From Candidatus Uhrbacteria bacterium GW2011_GWF2_39_13 (lineage in GTDB: Bacteria > Patescibacteriota > Patescibacteriia > UBA9934 > GWF2-40-263), in assembly GCA_000993535.1 (NCBI GenBank), contig LBWG01000002.1:1-56776 (forward strand): 56,776 nt of DNA. Reading direction: 5' to 3'. A program made the position numbers and the translations under genes. This document shows positions 42,077 through 50,415 of the stretch, piece by piece. Under the pieces are notes generated by a model. The model searched no databases. It was not told the origin of the DNA and saw nothing but the letters and a program-made list of their open reading frames with translations. Position 1 is the stretch's first letter. Every line of letters begins with the position of its first letter.

Positions 42077-43846
42077 TTATTCTATAACTTCCCTTACTGG
42101 TGGAACTTCAAAATACTGTAACAAAAATTCAGCAAGTTCTCCAAATAATGGAGCTGCGGTTGATTCTGCCCAAACAACCCCTTGCGGGTTATCGATACGC
42201 ACAACCATAGCAAACCTTGGATTTTCTACAGGACCAAATCCGGCAAAGGAACCGATCGTGTTGTCTTGATCATATCCAATTCCGTCTTTACGAGCCACCT
42301 GGGCTGTGCCTGTTTTCCCTGCAATATAATATCCTGGAACTGCCGCCTTTTTTCCATGACCGTGTTCAATAACCGAAACCAACATAGCCGCCACGGTTCT
42401 GGCAGATTTTGGATCAATCACTTGAACAATATCCTTTGTCGCACGTTTCTCAACTAACCCATCTGGATGTCGAATTTCATCAACAATAATTGGTTGTTTT
42501 AACACTCCCCCATTGGCAATGGCTGCATAGGCCATGACAATTTGCAAAGGCGTGACAGTGATTCCCTGACCGAAAGAGGCTGTCGCTGCATAAATTTCTG
42601 AATCAAAATCAAGAGCATCAATGGTTCCAGGAACTTCTGTTTCTATTTCTATTCCTGTTGTTTTTCCAAACCCGAACGCTTTTACGTAATCAACAAACGT
42701 TTCCTGTCCCATAGCACGCATCGAAAAAATCATTCCGGTATTGATGGATTCTTCCAAGACTTTTGTCATATCAGACTCCCCATACACCTTTCCTTCAGCG
42801 TTCCCAATGGGTTTATACCAACCTTCGACCATGACCGAACCTGTGTCTATATACGTTGTTTTTGGAGTCACGGCTCCGACGTCCACAGCCGCTGCCATGG
42901 TCAAAGGTTTAAAAATAGATCCGGGTTCATACGCGTTAAAAAGAACGGGGTTATTAAAAATACGAATGGAATCGACTTCATTATATGCATTAGGATTATA
43001 ATCTGGTGCTCCGCACATGGCTAAAATTTTGCCTGAAAAAGGTTCTACAATCACCACGCTCCCTCCTTCAGCTCCATGTTTGAGAACTGCTTTTTGTAAC
43101 ACTGAACAGGCCTTGTACTGAATAGTCCGATCCAGTGTCAATACGATATCTACCCCGTCTTGAGAGGGTTCATACTCGCGTTCAGCAACCGCAATAAGCC
43201 TTCCAGCAATGTCTCGTTCAGATAAAAGATATCCTTGGGTTCCAGACAGTTCCTTATCAAAATAACCCTCAATACCATATTTTCCGGAAACGCTTCCATC
43301 CTCATTAGTTCCAAGAAAACCCAAAAGGTGTCCACTCATCTCAGGTTCAGGATACAAGCGGACAGATTCTGGAATAGAATGAACTCCTTCCAATTTAAGC
43401 GCGCTTATCTTTTCCAACATTTTATCATCAACCTCTTTTGCAATGGGTTCATACGGATCTTCCGGTTGATTTAAACGTTTTTCTAAAGCTTCTACTTGTT
43501 CTTGGGTATATCCAAACAAAGTTCCCAGAGCCTCTGAGGTATGACGTGGATCTTTTATTTGCCTTGGATCCGCATAGACAGAGGCTAACTGTTGATTCAC
43601 AGCCAATGGAACTAACGACTGATCTTTTAAATCATGAAGATAAATCATTCCTCGTTTAGGAATCAGTTTTTGAAAAAACTCATGTTGTCCACTTGCCAAC
43701 GCTTCATAAAATCCGTGTTGAAAAATTTGAATGTATCCAAGCTTTAAAATAATAATGGAAGCAAACAACACAACCGCGTAACGAAAAAACTCCAAACGCT
43801 TGTCCTGATCCCCTATCTTCTTTTTCTTCCAATTTAATTTAGTCAT
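42077..43846 (-). CDS. Class B penicillin-binding protein (FtsI/SpoVD type)
   Basis: A 589-residue transpeptidase. One N-terminal membrane helix (FFRYAVVLFASIIILKLGYIQIF), a PBP dimerisation domain (residues 50-240), then the transpeptidase domain with SxxK in YEPGSIFKPLTMAAAVD, SxN in EESINTGMIFS and KTG in IAGKTGTAQVARKDG. It crosslinks peptidoglycan during division or elongation. No PASTA domains are present. It is transcribed after the calcium-repeat protein gene (3 nt gap) and before murF. Confidence 0.92.
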   Translation of the reverse strand: MTKLNWKKKKIGDQDKRLEFFRYAVVLFASIIILKLGYIQIFQHGFYEALASGQHEFFQKLIPKRGMIYLHDLKDQSLVPLAVNQQLASVYADPRQIKDPRHTSEALGTLFGYTQEQVEALEKRLNQPEDPYEPIAKEVDDKMLEKISALKLEGVHSIPESVRLYPEPEMSGHLLGFLGTNEDGSVSGKYGIEGYFDKELSGTQGYLLSERDIAGRLIAVAEREYEPSQDGVDIVLTLDRTIQYKACSVLQKAVLKHGAEGGSVVIVEPFSGKILAMCGAPDYNPNAYNEVDSIRIFNNPVLFNAYEPGSIFKPLTMAAAVDVGAVTPKTTYIDTGSVMVEGWYKPIGNAEGKVYGESDMTKVLEESINTGMIFSMRAMGQETFVDYVKAFGFGKTTGIEIETEVPGTIDALDFDSEIYAATASFGQGITVTPLQIVMAYAAIANGGVLKQPIIVDEIRHPDGLVEKRATKDIVQVIDPKSARTVAAMLVSVIEHGHGKKAAVPGYYIAGKTGTAQVARKDGIGYDQDNTIGSFAGFGPVENPRFAMVVRIDNPQGVVWAESTAAPLFGELAEFLLQYFEVPPVREVIE

Positions 43847-43849
43847 AAT

Positions 43850-45043
43850 TTACAGACCAAAGCTGAAGAGTCCACCATTCCCTCTTGGATTTTGTCCTTT
43901 TCTTACTTCATCCCCATCACTTATTCCATCCCCGTCTGTATCCGCACGCTGCGGATCGGTTCCATAAAATCTTTCTAAAATAAGATCTAAACCGTCTTCA
44001 TCTGCATCAGAAGAAAAATCGATTTTTATCAGAGGGAGCCGTGCTGTTGATTCATTAACCAATGTATCGTCATTTTTTTGAGACTCTTGGTCAGAGGCAG
44101 GAAGTTCCCCAAAAGCCAGTCCTAAAACATCATTAAAACTAAGAGATGTCTCAGGAACAGAAAAAGCGTATTCTTTATTGAACCCATTAAAATCAATTCG
44201 GATATCTACAGGAATCAGTTGTGTCGTTGCCTCTTCTTCAAAAGCTCCTGCTGCCTGCACGCGATAGAGTCGATGATCTTCCGTTCCTATCCAAAAACGA
44301 ATCGTGAGTCGCGAAAGCTGCGTAGCTTGCATAGCCCCAACAAGACGTTCTTCATCGTTTGGTTCGCGCCCTTCTTTGGCACGAATAAGGTCTAGCAAAA
44401 AAACATACATAGCCTGTTGATCAACGGTTGCGTCAATAATACGAGTGTTGGCACCCTCAATCAGTTCTGTTAATCCATTATAACGGACAGGAAAAACATC
44501 GGCAGAAGAAAAAAGAGACCGTGCCTGTTCTATTTCACCAGACGTCCAAAGGTCTTTTGAAAAAAGAGGCTCCAGAGGAGCGTTGAGCTCAGGAAGAATG
44601 GCCCCCCAAGAAGGAAGTTCTCCTGCTTGAAAAGAAACCCACGTCTCTTCCTTAAAATCGATTCCTGGAACATCTGGTCCGGGAGCGTTGTATGTCAAAT
44701 AAGATTGCCCACCAATGGATCGAAGCTCTCCTGAAAGATCTTGATAGGTATCTTCTTTTGAAAGATGCACGACGCGAAATCGTGTTGCATGATCGATCAC
44801 CGTTGGAGATATTTGTTGGATATCGCTGCTGAGATAAAGCGTAGTATTGATTCGTGTCTCTCCATTTTGTCGGCTCCAGCTAAATCCTGACTCTTGATGA
44901 ACACTAGAAAGATGCGTCATGGTAAAGAGCATTTTTTGAATCTCCCTCTCTGGTCGAAATCGACTCAAAACAATATAAGAAGCAAATGTCACAGACAAAA
45001 CAATCAGTACACCTGCAACTAAAAAAATGAGAGATTTTTTCAT
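43850..45043 (-). CDS. Membrane-anchored protein with calcium-binding TSP3 repeats
   Basis: 397 residues. An N-terminal membrane helix (LIFLVAGVLIVLSVTFASYIVL) exposes a large beta-rich domain outside the cell that I cannot assign. The C-terminal 50 residues hold thrombospondin type 3/EF-hand-like loops: DADEDGLDLILERFYGTDPQRADTDGDGISDGDE. The gene is immediately upstream of the PBP (3 nt), which suggests a role in cell-wall synthesis or division. A similar calcium-repeat protein stands upstream of murJ in this window. Confidence 0.72.
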   Translation of the reverse strand: MKKSLIFLVAGVLIVLSVTFASYIVLSRFRPEREIQKMLFTMTHLSSVHQESGFSWSRQNGETRINTTLYLSSDIQQISPTVIDHATRFRVVHLSKEDTYQDLSGELRSIGGQSYLTYNAPGPDVPGIDFKEETWVSFQAGELPSWGAILPELNAPLEPLFSKDLWTSGEIEQARSLFSSADVFPVRYNGLTELIEGANTRIIDATVDQQAMYVFLLDLIRAKEGREPNDEERLVGAMQATQLSRLTIRFWIGTEDHRLYRVQAAGAFEEEATTQLIPVDIRIDFNGFNKEYAFSVPETSLSFNDVLGLAFGELPASDQESQKNDDTLVNESTARLPLIKIDFSSDADEDGLDLILERFYGTDPQRADTDGDGISDGDEVRKGQNPRGNGGLFSFGL

Positions 45044-45046
45044 AAT

Positions 45047-45078
45047 AAAATAGAGAAAGCCTCAGCCTTCTCTATTTT
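45047..45078 (-). terminator. Hairpin between the DUF4178-like gene and the PBP cluster
   Basis: AAAATAGAGAA / TTCTCTATTTT, 11 bp with a 10-nt loop, downstream of the 45104 gene and directly before the next start (45043). Probably a terminator for the short gene. Confidence 0.65.
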
Positions 45079-45103
45079 ATCTAATTTTTGACTTGAAAGC
45101 TAT

Positions 45104-45547
45104 CTACATTTCAGTAATATCTTCCTCTGTCACATACCGTCCCATATAGACATTCGTTTCGCCGGTATTTTCGTTTTCAATCAGACGAATGATTTCTCCG
45201 CCCTGGGCTTGATAATCGCTAAATAAGAATCGGGTATCTTCTTCAGAATCTGATTCTCCTTCTGTCTCAAGGACGTTTCCTGCATCTTCGTAATCAAATT
45301 CGTATTCTTTTCCCTGAAAGACAATGATTTCATCTTCAGGTTCAAGCTCGTCTTCGAGCTCTTCAAACAGAATCAACTCGTCATCTTTAGGATCAACAGA
45401 GAGTAGTTGTTCCTCATCGTCGTACAGCCAACGCAAGGTATGACCGCTATCAAGTTGGACCTTAGCTTGACCCACGTACGTAAAGGGGTCGTTAAATACA
45501 CTGACTGCTTCTCCAAGTTGGAGTTTTAAAAGGCGCTTAATATTCAT
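45104..45547 (-). CDS. DUF4178-like acidic protein
   Basis: About 147 residues from the ATG at 45547 (MNIKRLLKLQLGEAVSVF); the track begins at an upstream TTG. The protein is strongly acidic with alternating beta strands: LGEAVSVFNDPFTYVGQAKVQLDSGHTLRWLYDDEEQLLSVD, the pattern of DUF4178 domains. DUF4178 proteins often occur near PspA genes and other membrane-stress genes; PspA is encoded about 7 kb away here, which may be chance. Cytoplasmic, function unknown. Confidence 0.5.
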   Translation of the reverse strand: MNIKRLLKLQLGEAVSVFNDPFTYVGQAKVQLDSGHTLRWLYDDEEQLLSVDPKDDELILFEELEDELEPEDEIIVFQGKEYEFDYEDAGNVLETEGESDSEEDTRFLFSDYQAQGGEIIRLIENENTGETNVYMGRYVTEEDITEM

Positions 45548-45553
45548 AAACAA

Positions 45554-45841
45554 AAGAGAGGAAAGGTAGCAAAGGAGTTAATAGCAAAGGAGTAAGAGAT
45601 GAAAATCCCAAAAGAATAACTTTGTGAGATTAAAACACAGGACTCTCTTTCTGTAAACACACTATTTTCCACACAACACACAATAATGAACCCACCCAAT
45701 ACTCCCTGAGCGAAGCGACTCACAGGAGCGAAGTCGAAGGGTAATAAGGATATTTATATCAATTCTATTAAACAATTACTTCATAACTCTATAAAAACTA
45801 ATAATTTAAGGCTTTATTTATCAATATTCTGTCCAAATCCC
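45554..45841. other. Intergenic interval with one dispersed repeat
   Basis: About 290 AT-rich bases between the DUF4178-like gene and the promoter at 45842. It contains a tandem AGCAAAGGAGT (near 45567-45592), the palindromic repeat at 45699-45742, and otherwise nothing I recognise. Confidence 0.6.
45699..45742. repeat. Dispersed palindromic repeat, copy 1
   Basis: TACTCCCTGAGCGAAGCGA through GAGCGAAGTCGAAGGGTA. The CCCTGAGCGAAG and CGAAGTCGAAGGG halves match the other copies at 46.8 and 47.4 kb and the insert in asnS. Confidence 0.75.
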
Positions 45842-45870
45842 TTGACAAAACCACTATTTTTTGGTATAGT
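45842..45870 (+). promoter_or_regulatory. Perfect sigma70 promoter of the orphan GC-rich gene
   Basis: TTGACA, exactly 17 nt, TATAGT. Transcription would start near 45877, giving a leader of about 70 nt to the ATG at 45949. Confidence 0.78.
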
Positions 45871-45948
45871 TGATTCACGGAGAATGCGGAAGGAAAAGCC
45901 TGTTCGCGCTTCTGAAGTTCTCAAAACCTCTAGATTAAGGAGTCCAGG

Positions 45949-46623
45949 ATGGAAAAGATCGATCGCGTCAACATTCGTCTTCGAATCAACGGGAAGCGGA
46001 TCAAGAGCCTCTGCCAGTTCGGTGTCCGGATCAAGGATCGAGATGAGGAAGGTCAGACCTCGATCGTGGATGGGCACAAGGCCCATCGTGGTATCGAGTG
46101 GTACTTTCGCTCCGGTGAGCGCGTGAACGCTGCCGGTGAAACCCTCGGCGGATCGGGAATCACTCGAATCGAGTTCAACAAGCCGAAACGGATCACGGAA
46201 GAGGCCATCGAGGGCAAGGACGAAAAGGTCACCTGGCAGGCCGATGAGACCCGCGCAATGAAGCTCGAGTCCATCGGGAAGGATCTGGCCACTGCGGGAT
46301 ACTACCTCTCCGACGTCCACATCGTCCGTCTGCCGAGCGAGACGAAGGGTATGGGCTTCCTGGTGATCTCATTCACCCAGGATGGGGATCTCGGACTCAA
46401 CTCCGAGATTGAGGAAATCCTCAACGGTCTCGTAGACGGATTCTGGAGATCTGCATGGGTCTACGAGAACATCTTCACCGGCGCCGTGGACATCTGTGCC
46501 AACCACATCGTCCGAGATGAAAATCTGTCGCTGGTGAAGGATCACCGCGATCTACGGTTCCGCCGCATGGATGGTGGGCGAACCCAGTGGCGCAGCGCCA
46601 AGACCACCGCACAGACCGCCTGA
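45949..46623 (+). CDS. Orphan GC-rich gene, unknown protein
   Basis: 224 residues, no signal peptide, no membrane segment. Mixed alpha/beta sequence with many charged residues (DRVNIRLRINGKRIKSLCQFGVRIKD, KDLATAGYYLSDVHIVRLPSETKGMGFLVISF, AWVYENIFTGAVDICANHIV); no family recognised. Its base composition is clearly more GC-rich than the flanking genes, the ribosome binding site AAGGAG lies 6 nt upstream of the ATG, and it has its own consensus promoter. Palindromic repeats flank it on both sides. It looks like a one-gene insertion of the same origin as the block at 24.6-27.3 kb. Confidence 0.7.
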   Translation: MEKIDRVNIRLRINGKRIKSLCQFGVRIKDRDEEGQTSIVDGHKAHRGIEWYFRSGERVNAAGETLGGSGITRIEFNKPKRITEEAIEGKDEKVTWQADETRAMKLESIGKDLATAGYYLSDVHIVRLPSETKGMGFLVISFTQDGDLGLNSEIEEILNGLVDGFWRSAWVYENIFTGAVDICANHIVRDENLSLVKDHRDLRFRRMDGGRTQWRSAKTTAQTA

Positions 46624-46682
46624 AAACGGCCACCCCGTCCACCAAAGCCACAAGCTGAGGTGGATGACACGAGACCATACGC

Positions 46683-46757
46683 GCCCCGCGCAAAGAAGAG
46701 ACCCCAGTGGTAATACCGCTGGTGGACAACTCGACTTCGCTCGGGGCTTTTCTTTTT
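46683..46757 (+). terminator. Probable terminator of the orphan gene
   Basis: GCCCC (46683-46687) can pair with GGGGC (46743-46747), which is followed by TTTTCTTTTT; inside is the perfect hairpin CCAGTGG-TAATA-CCGCTGG. The layout fits a rho-independent terminator with a long branched stem. Confidence 0.45.
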
Positions 46758-46767
46758 GGGAAATCCT

Positions 46768-46867
46768 CATATTCCCTGAGCGGAGGTTCGTTCGACGAAG
46801 CGGAGTCGAAGGGTGCAAAGCATCTGCACCCTTCGACTTGTCGCAGACTCCTCGCTCAGGGAATATG
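46768..46867. repeat. Dispersed palindromic repeat, copy 2 (long double hairpin)
   Basis: An inverted repeat of 100 bases: outer arms CATATTCCCTGAGCG / CGCTCAGGGAATATG, inner arms GTCGAAGGGTGCA / TGCACCCTTCGAC. It is the longest copy of the family in the window. Confidence 0.85.
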
Positions 46868-46883
46868 AATCTTCTATCCAAAT

Positions 46884-47411
46884 TTACCTCTGATACAAAT
46901 ACAACGCTGGGGCTTCTTTGAGTTCATTCACCTTTGTAGGTTCCCAACCCGGAATAGGCCACACGTAAGAGACAACTCGACTTCCTGGTTTTAATTCTTT
47001 TTCAAATTTTGGATGTAACTTCTCGTACGTGTCTGGCATCAAAAAAACATATACAGCATCGTAGCCTGAAAGATCGTGTTTAAAAACATTTTGAAAAATC
47101 ATTTTGACCGGGTTTCCAGACAGCTTATTTTGAAGCCATCCAATTCCGTATTGTAAAAAAGAAAGTTCAACTCCAGTCACCTGAGCTTGAGGTTGAGCTT
47201 TTATTAACGCTCGGCACACGCGGGCATTTCCACATCCCAACTCTACCGCATTCTCTCCAGGTTTTAGATCAAGAAGATCCACAAGCCGTTTAAGATCTCG
47301 TTTCCATGTTGGAACCCAAGGGGCTCCTTTGGAGGCAGCATAAGCGGCTGAACCAAGAAAAAAAACCAAAATTAAGAGGAATAAATTTAAAAACATAGAA
47401 ATCGTTAGCAC
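46884..47411 (-). CDS. Membrane-anchored SAM-dependent methyltransferase
   Basis: 175 residues. An N-terminal hydrophobic segment (SMFLNLFLLILVFFLGSAAYAA) anchors a short class I methyltransferase: motif I NAVELGCGNARVCRALI (VELGCGxGR-like), motif II region VTGVELS, and YDAVYVFLMPDTYEKLHPKFEKELKPGSRVVSYVWPIPG. It is smaller than most family members but lacks no core motif. Similar short membrane-linked methylases occur in many CPR genomes; the substrate is unknown. It is AT-rich like the backbone and lies between two repeat copies. Confidence 0.75.
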   Translation of the reverse strand: MLTISMFLNLFLLILVFFLGSAAYAASKGAPWVPTWKRDLKRLVDLLDLKPGENAVELGCGNARVCRALIKAQPQAQVTGVELSFLQYGIGWLQNKLSGNPVKMIFQNVFKHDLSGYDAVYVFLMPDTYEKLHPKFEKELKPGSRVVSYVWPIPGWEPTKVNELKEAPALYLYQR

Positions 47412-47452
47412 ACCCTTCGACTCGTCGAGGACTCCTCGCTCAGGGAGTATTA
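47410..47452. repeat. Dispersed palindromic repeat, copy 3
   Basis: CACCCTTCGACTCGTCGAGG followed by CTCGCTCAGGGAGTATTA, the reverse-oriented form of copy 1, overlapping the 5' end of the methyltransferase gene. Confidence 0.75.
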
Positions 47453-47475
47453 GTAGGAACTAAATTATAACAAAA

Positions 47476-47507
47476 ATCCGCCACAAGCATTACGGCTCGC
47501 GGCGGAT
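47476..47507 (-). terminator. Terminator of the ABC/PspA operon
   Basis: On the minus strand ATCCGCC-N18-GGCGGAT followed by TTTTTG. It lies 4 nt after the AAA+ gene stop (47512) and ends the operon. Confidence 0.85.
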
Positions 47508-47511
47508 CGTA

Positions 47512-49362
47512 TTACACAAGGTCTTCAAGTTCAATTTCGCGGATCTCGCCAAGCCAGACTTCTTTCTGTTCAAGTGCCTGAACTTTTGTAAGAGTTCCGG
47601 GCAACAAGCTCTTTCTGGTGCAGTTCACCAACGCTTGCAAGCGCTGGTAGCGCCTAGCCTGCCCGATATCTGCGGGAAGAGTTTCTTCTACCACTTCCAG
47701 AACATGTTCCACGGTCATTTTGCCGGTTCCGTTGGCTTTGGCTTTGAGCTCACTGCGGAGGGCTCCGAAATCCGCGGCAGAAAATCCATTCATGGCTTCT
47801 TTCAAACTCTCCCAATTATCCTCATCTGTAAGACCTACAACACCGATGGTCCAAAGAATAAACTCATCATGATCAGAATCTTCGGGATCAAGCACTGGAA
47901 TAATGAGATTTCCCACACGTCCAGGACGACGGATGTCGGGCGAAAGATTCTGAATTCGAGCGGTCATGAGCAGCCAGACCACGCGTCCGCGCAATTTAGG
48001 ATCGCTCATCCATTTCTGAATTTCACCCGTAAGACGCTTTTCAGTCTCGTGGGCATCAGACCTAAGCCCACCAAAAACCGTGTCAGCTTCATCAATAAAA
48101 ATCATCACCTTTCCCAAGCTCATGAGCACGCGGTAAAGGCGCTCCAGAATGACATCGGTCTCCCCGAACCATTTGCTTCGAAGATTTTTGAGCTCCAGCA
48201 CGACCATTCCCAGCTCTGCAGCAACTGCTTCAAACAGAAACGTCTTGCCTCCTCCAATAGGTCCAGCAATCGCTGCCCCAGGAAGAGCGTCTAATCCTGT
48301 AGAACACAAACGGGGAATCACTTCTTCCTTAAGAAAAAATTTCAACTGTGAAAAACCGATCACATCTTTCAAGCTGTGCTCAGGTTTCTTAAAAGACACG
48401 ACCCCTTCTCCAAGCTGACCTTCGATGTACTGTTCTACGCGCTTGAGCACATTGCTTGATCCCAAAGTCTCACCGTCATAAACATGAGCGACAAGCATCT
48501 GACGCAGAGCATGGATCGAAAGTCCGGCGGTAAGGGAGGCGAGCATCTGCTGCGTATCCCACAGTTTGATCTTTTTTCCTTCAGACTGATTGCGATTAAA
48601 CCAGGTGATGTAATGAGCTCGAGCCTTTTCATCAGGTGAAGGAACACTGACCCTCAGCACTTGAGGAAGCCTTATCACGCGATGATTGATGGCACCAGAG
48701 GTTTCGGCAACCATCACCACAGAGTCATCAGCCTCCAAAAAATCCGGATCACTGAACCAATCCTGACAAAAAGTGACACGCAGACGATCTGCTTCCGAAA
48801 GCTGAGTGATAGGAGCTTCGGGAATAATCATGTCCGTGCGCTCGATCAGGATCAGCAAACGTTTTCCAAACAGAGCATCTCCGGCTTTTGCCTGACGGGA
48901 GACCTTGCACATCTCACTCATAAGTTTGAGAGCCATAGCAGGCTTTTCCACGCACCGCGCAAGATAATCGTCAAATTCTCTCTTAAAGGCATCCAGGCGT
49001 TTGGCTTCAGAATCTGTGACGACCGTCATACGCTTGATGAGAAAATCGTTCGAATCCAGACCGCTTCGATACTTGATCCAATCCTGACGCATCAGTTCTA
49101 GATCCGATTCACGAACAAAACGGATAGGCCCGTGCAACTCATAGGAAATAAGAATATGCGACTGCGAACATCCCCAATGAGCTCTGAGATAATCAATGAT
49201 GGGAACATAGGTTCCTAACTCACATCGAGTCTTGCTCAGTTCAGAAGGGAGCCAAAACAAATCCTCAACATTGCCTGTTAACACAAGAGCGTGTGCAGCA
49301 CCTGAATTCAAAATATCTGCTGCCTCTTTACGAAACGGATATTCAAGATTTTGAATGGACAT
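47512..49362 (-). CDS. Ycf46-like AAA+ ATPase with degenerate first module
   Basis: About 616 residues from the ATG at 49362 (MSIQNLEYPFRKEAADIL), supported by AGGAG 6 nt upstream; the track start at 49422 is too long. Residues 1-330 resemble a degenerate AAA module (HALVLTGNVEDLF, RLLILIERTDMIIPE, VVMVAETSGAI without Walker A). The second module is complete: Walker A GPIGGGKTFLFEA, Walker B VMIFIDEADTVFGG and the ARIQNLSPDIRRPGRV segment with conserved arginines. This two-part layout is that of Ycf46-type AAA proteins. As the last gene of the ABC/PspA operon it may remodel PspA, the membrane partners, or the transporter. Expression is probably reduced by the hairpin before it. Confidence 0.82.
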   Translation of the reverse strand: MSIQNLEYPFRKEAADILNSGAAHALVLTGNVEDLFWLPSELSKTRCELGTYVPIIDYLRAHWGCSQSHILISYELHGPIRFVRESDLELMRQDWIKYRSGLDSNDFLIKRMTVVTDSEAKRLDAFKREFDDYLARCVEKPAMALKLMSEMCKVSRQAKAGDALFGKRLLILIERTDMIIPEAPITQLSEADRLRVTFCQDWFSDPDFLEADDSVVMVAETSGAINHRVIRLPQVLRVSVPSPDEKARAHYITWFNRNQSEGKKIKLWDTQQMLASLTAGLSIHALRQMLVAHVYDGETLGSSNVLKRVEQYIEGQLGEGVVSFKKPEHSLKDVIGFSQLKFFLKEEVIPRLCSTGLDALPGAAIAGPIGGGKTFLFEAVAAELGMVVLELKNLRSKWFGETDVILERLYRVLMSLGKVMIFIDEADTVFGGLRSDAHETEKRLTGEIQKWMSDPKLRGRVVWLLMTARIQNLSPDIRRPGRVGNLIIPVLDPEDSDHDEFILWTIGVVGLTDEDNWESLKEAMNGFSAADFGALRSELKAKANGTGKMTVEHVLEVVEETLPADIGQARRYQRLQALVNCTRKSLLPGTLTKVQALEQKEVWLGEIREIELEDLV

Positions 49363-49429
49363 GAAATGCTCCTGGGTTGATTTCTTCATTTGGAGAGAAA
49401 ACTCACTACTTTTTCTTCCCAAGAAAAGA

Positions 49430-49446
49430 GTCCAGACATGCTGGAC
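49430..49446 (-). terminator. Internal terminator-like hairpin (ABC ATPase/AAA junction)
   Basis: GTCCAG-CATGT-CTGGAC followed on the mRNA by TCTTTTCTTGGG. The same CTTTTCTTGGG box follows the hairpin at 51341. Likely attenuates the AAA+ gene relative to the upstream ABC genes. Confidence 0.6.
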
Positions 49447-49470
49447 CCAGTATTATTTCAGACAGAACGT

Positions 49471-50415
49471 CTATCGAGGAGCCAAAACTCCTTCAGCTTT
49501 TCCAGCCTCCACATCACTCCAAAAAGTACAGTGTTCTGCCGGATCTATATCGCGCCCGTTGAGGACGATTTCATAGATCTGGTGTGCCTGCTCGCCAATC
49601 GCCCCAAAACTTTTAGTGTCCTTGGGCTGATAAACAGGAGCTATCTTGTCGTACACAATCGTTGCCCCAGCCCCACCGCGTCCTCGCCAATGCTTGGACA
49701 ACCCAACGACTCGATCTCCTACTTGAACGGCCTCCTCCAGACTATGCGTCACCATCAAGACTGTGTGCGGAGGAGACTCACCTTTTGCAACAGCTATGAG
49801 ATTTTCTTGATACAAATTGAGCATCAGTTTACGTGCTCCATGCCGTGTCTCTTCATCCAGTGCCCCAAACGGCTCATCCAGAAGAAGAATCTGCGGCTTC
49901 ATGATCAGAGCACGTGCAATCGCCACCCGCTGTCGTTGTCCGCCTGAAAGCTGATGAGGAAATTTATGGCTGTGCTCTAAAAGCCCTAACCGATCAAGCA
50001 AAGCCTGCACTTGATTAAGATGTTTTTTACGCAAGGCAGGCCATGAGCTGGTTAGAGTTCCACAGAGACGTTCTGGAATACTGGTTTCACGCAACATGGG
50101 ACCCAATGCCACATTCTCCATAGCGGTGAGATGTGGATATAAGGCGTAGTCCTGGTAAACCATCCCGCGATCAGGACCATGCCCACGAACTTCGCTGAAA
50201 GTTCCATTTTTAGCAACAAACACGGATCCTGCAGAAGGTTCATGTGTCCCTACAATCAGGTTCAAGAGCGTGGATTTACCGCATCCTGATCCGCCAACGA
50301 TTCCGACAAACTGCCCTTTGGCAATCTTCAGATTGATATTTGTGAGGACTTGAAGGTTTCCGAAATTTTTATAAACACCTCGGCAATCCAAGGCTATTTT
50401 TTCGATGCCTATCAT
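49471..50415 (-). CDS. ABC transporter ATPase (NitT/TauT/SsuB-like) with C-terminal extension
   Basis: About 314 residues from the ATG at 50415 (MIGIEKIALDCRGVYKNFGNLQVL), with ATGA overlap to the permease and GGAG upstream. Walker A VGGSGCGKSTLLNLIVG, Q-loop MVYQDYALYPHLTAMENVALGPML, signature LSGGQRQRVAIARAL, Walker B ILLLDEPFGALDE, and switch His in MVTHSLEEAV are all present. SsuB/NrtD-type ATPases usually end about 20-30 residues later, but here a tail of about 70 residues follows (GGAGATIVYDKIAPVYQPKD to DVEAGKAEGVLAPR) that I cannot assign. It may regulate the transporter or bind the AAA+ partner. Confidence 0.88.
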   Translation of the reverse strand: MIGIEKIALDCRGVYKNFGNLQVLTNINLKIAKGQFVGIVGGSGCGKSTLLNLIVGTHEPSAGSVFVAKNGTFSEVRGHGPDRGMVYQDYALYPHLTAMENVALGPMLRETSIPERLCGTLTSSWPALRKKHLNQVQALLDRLGLLEHSHKFPHQLSGGQRQRVAIARALIMKPQILLLDEPFGALDEETRHGARKLMLNLYQENLIAVAKGESPPHTVLMVTHSLEEAVQVGDRVVGLSKHWRGRGGAGATIVYDKIAPVYQPKDTKSFGAIGEQAHQIYEIVLNGRDIDPAEHCTFWSDVEAGKAEGVLAPR

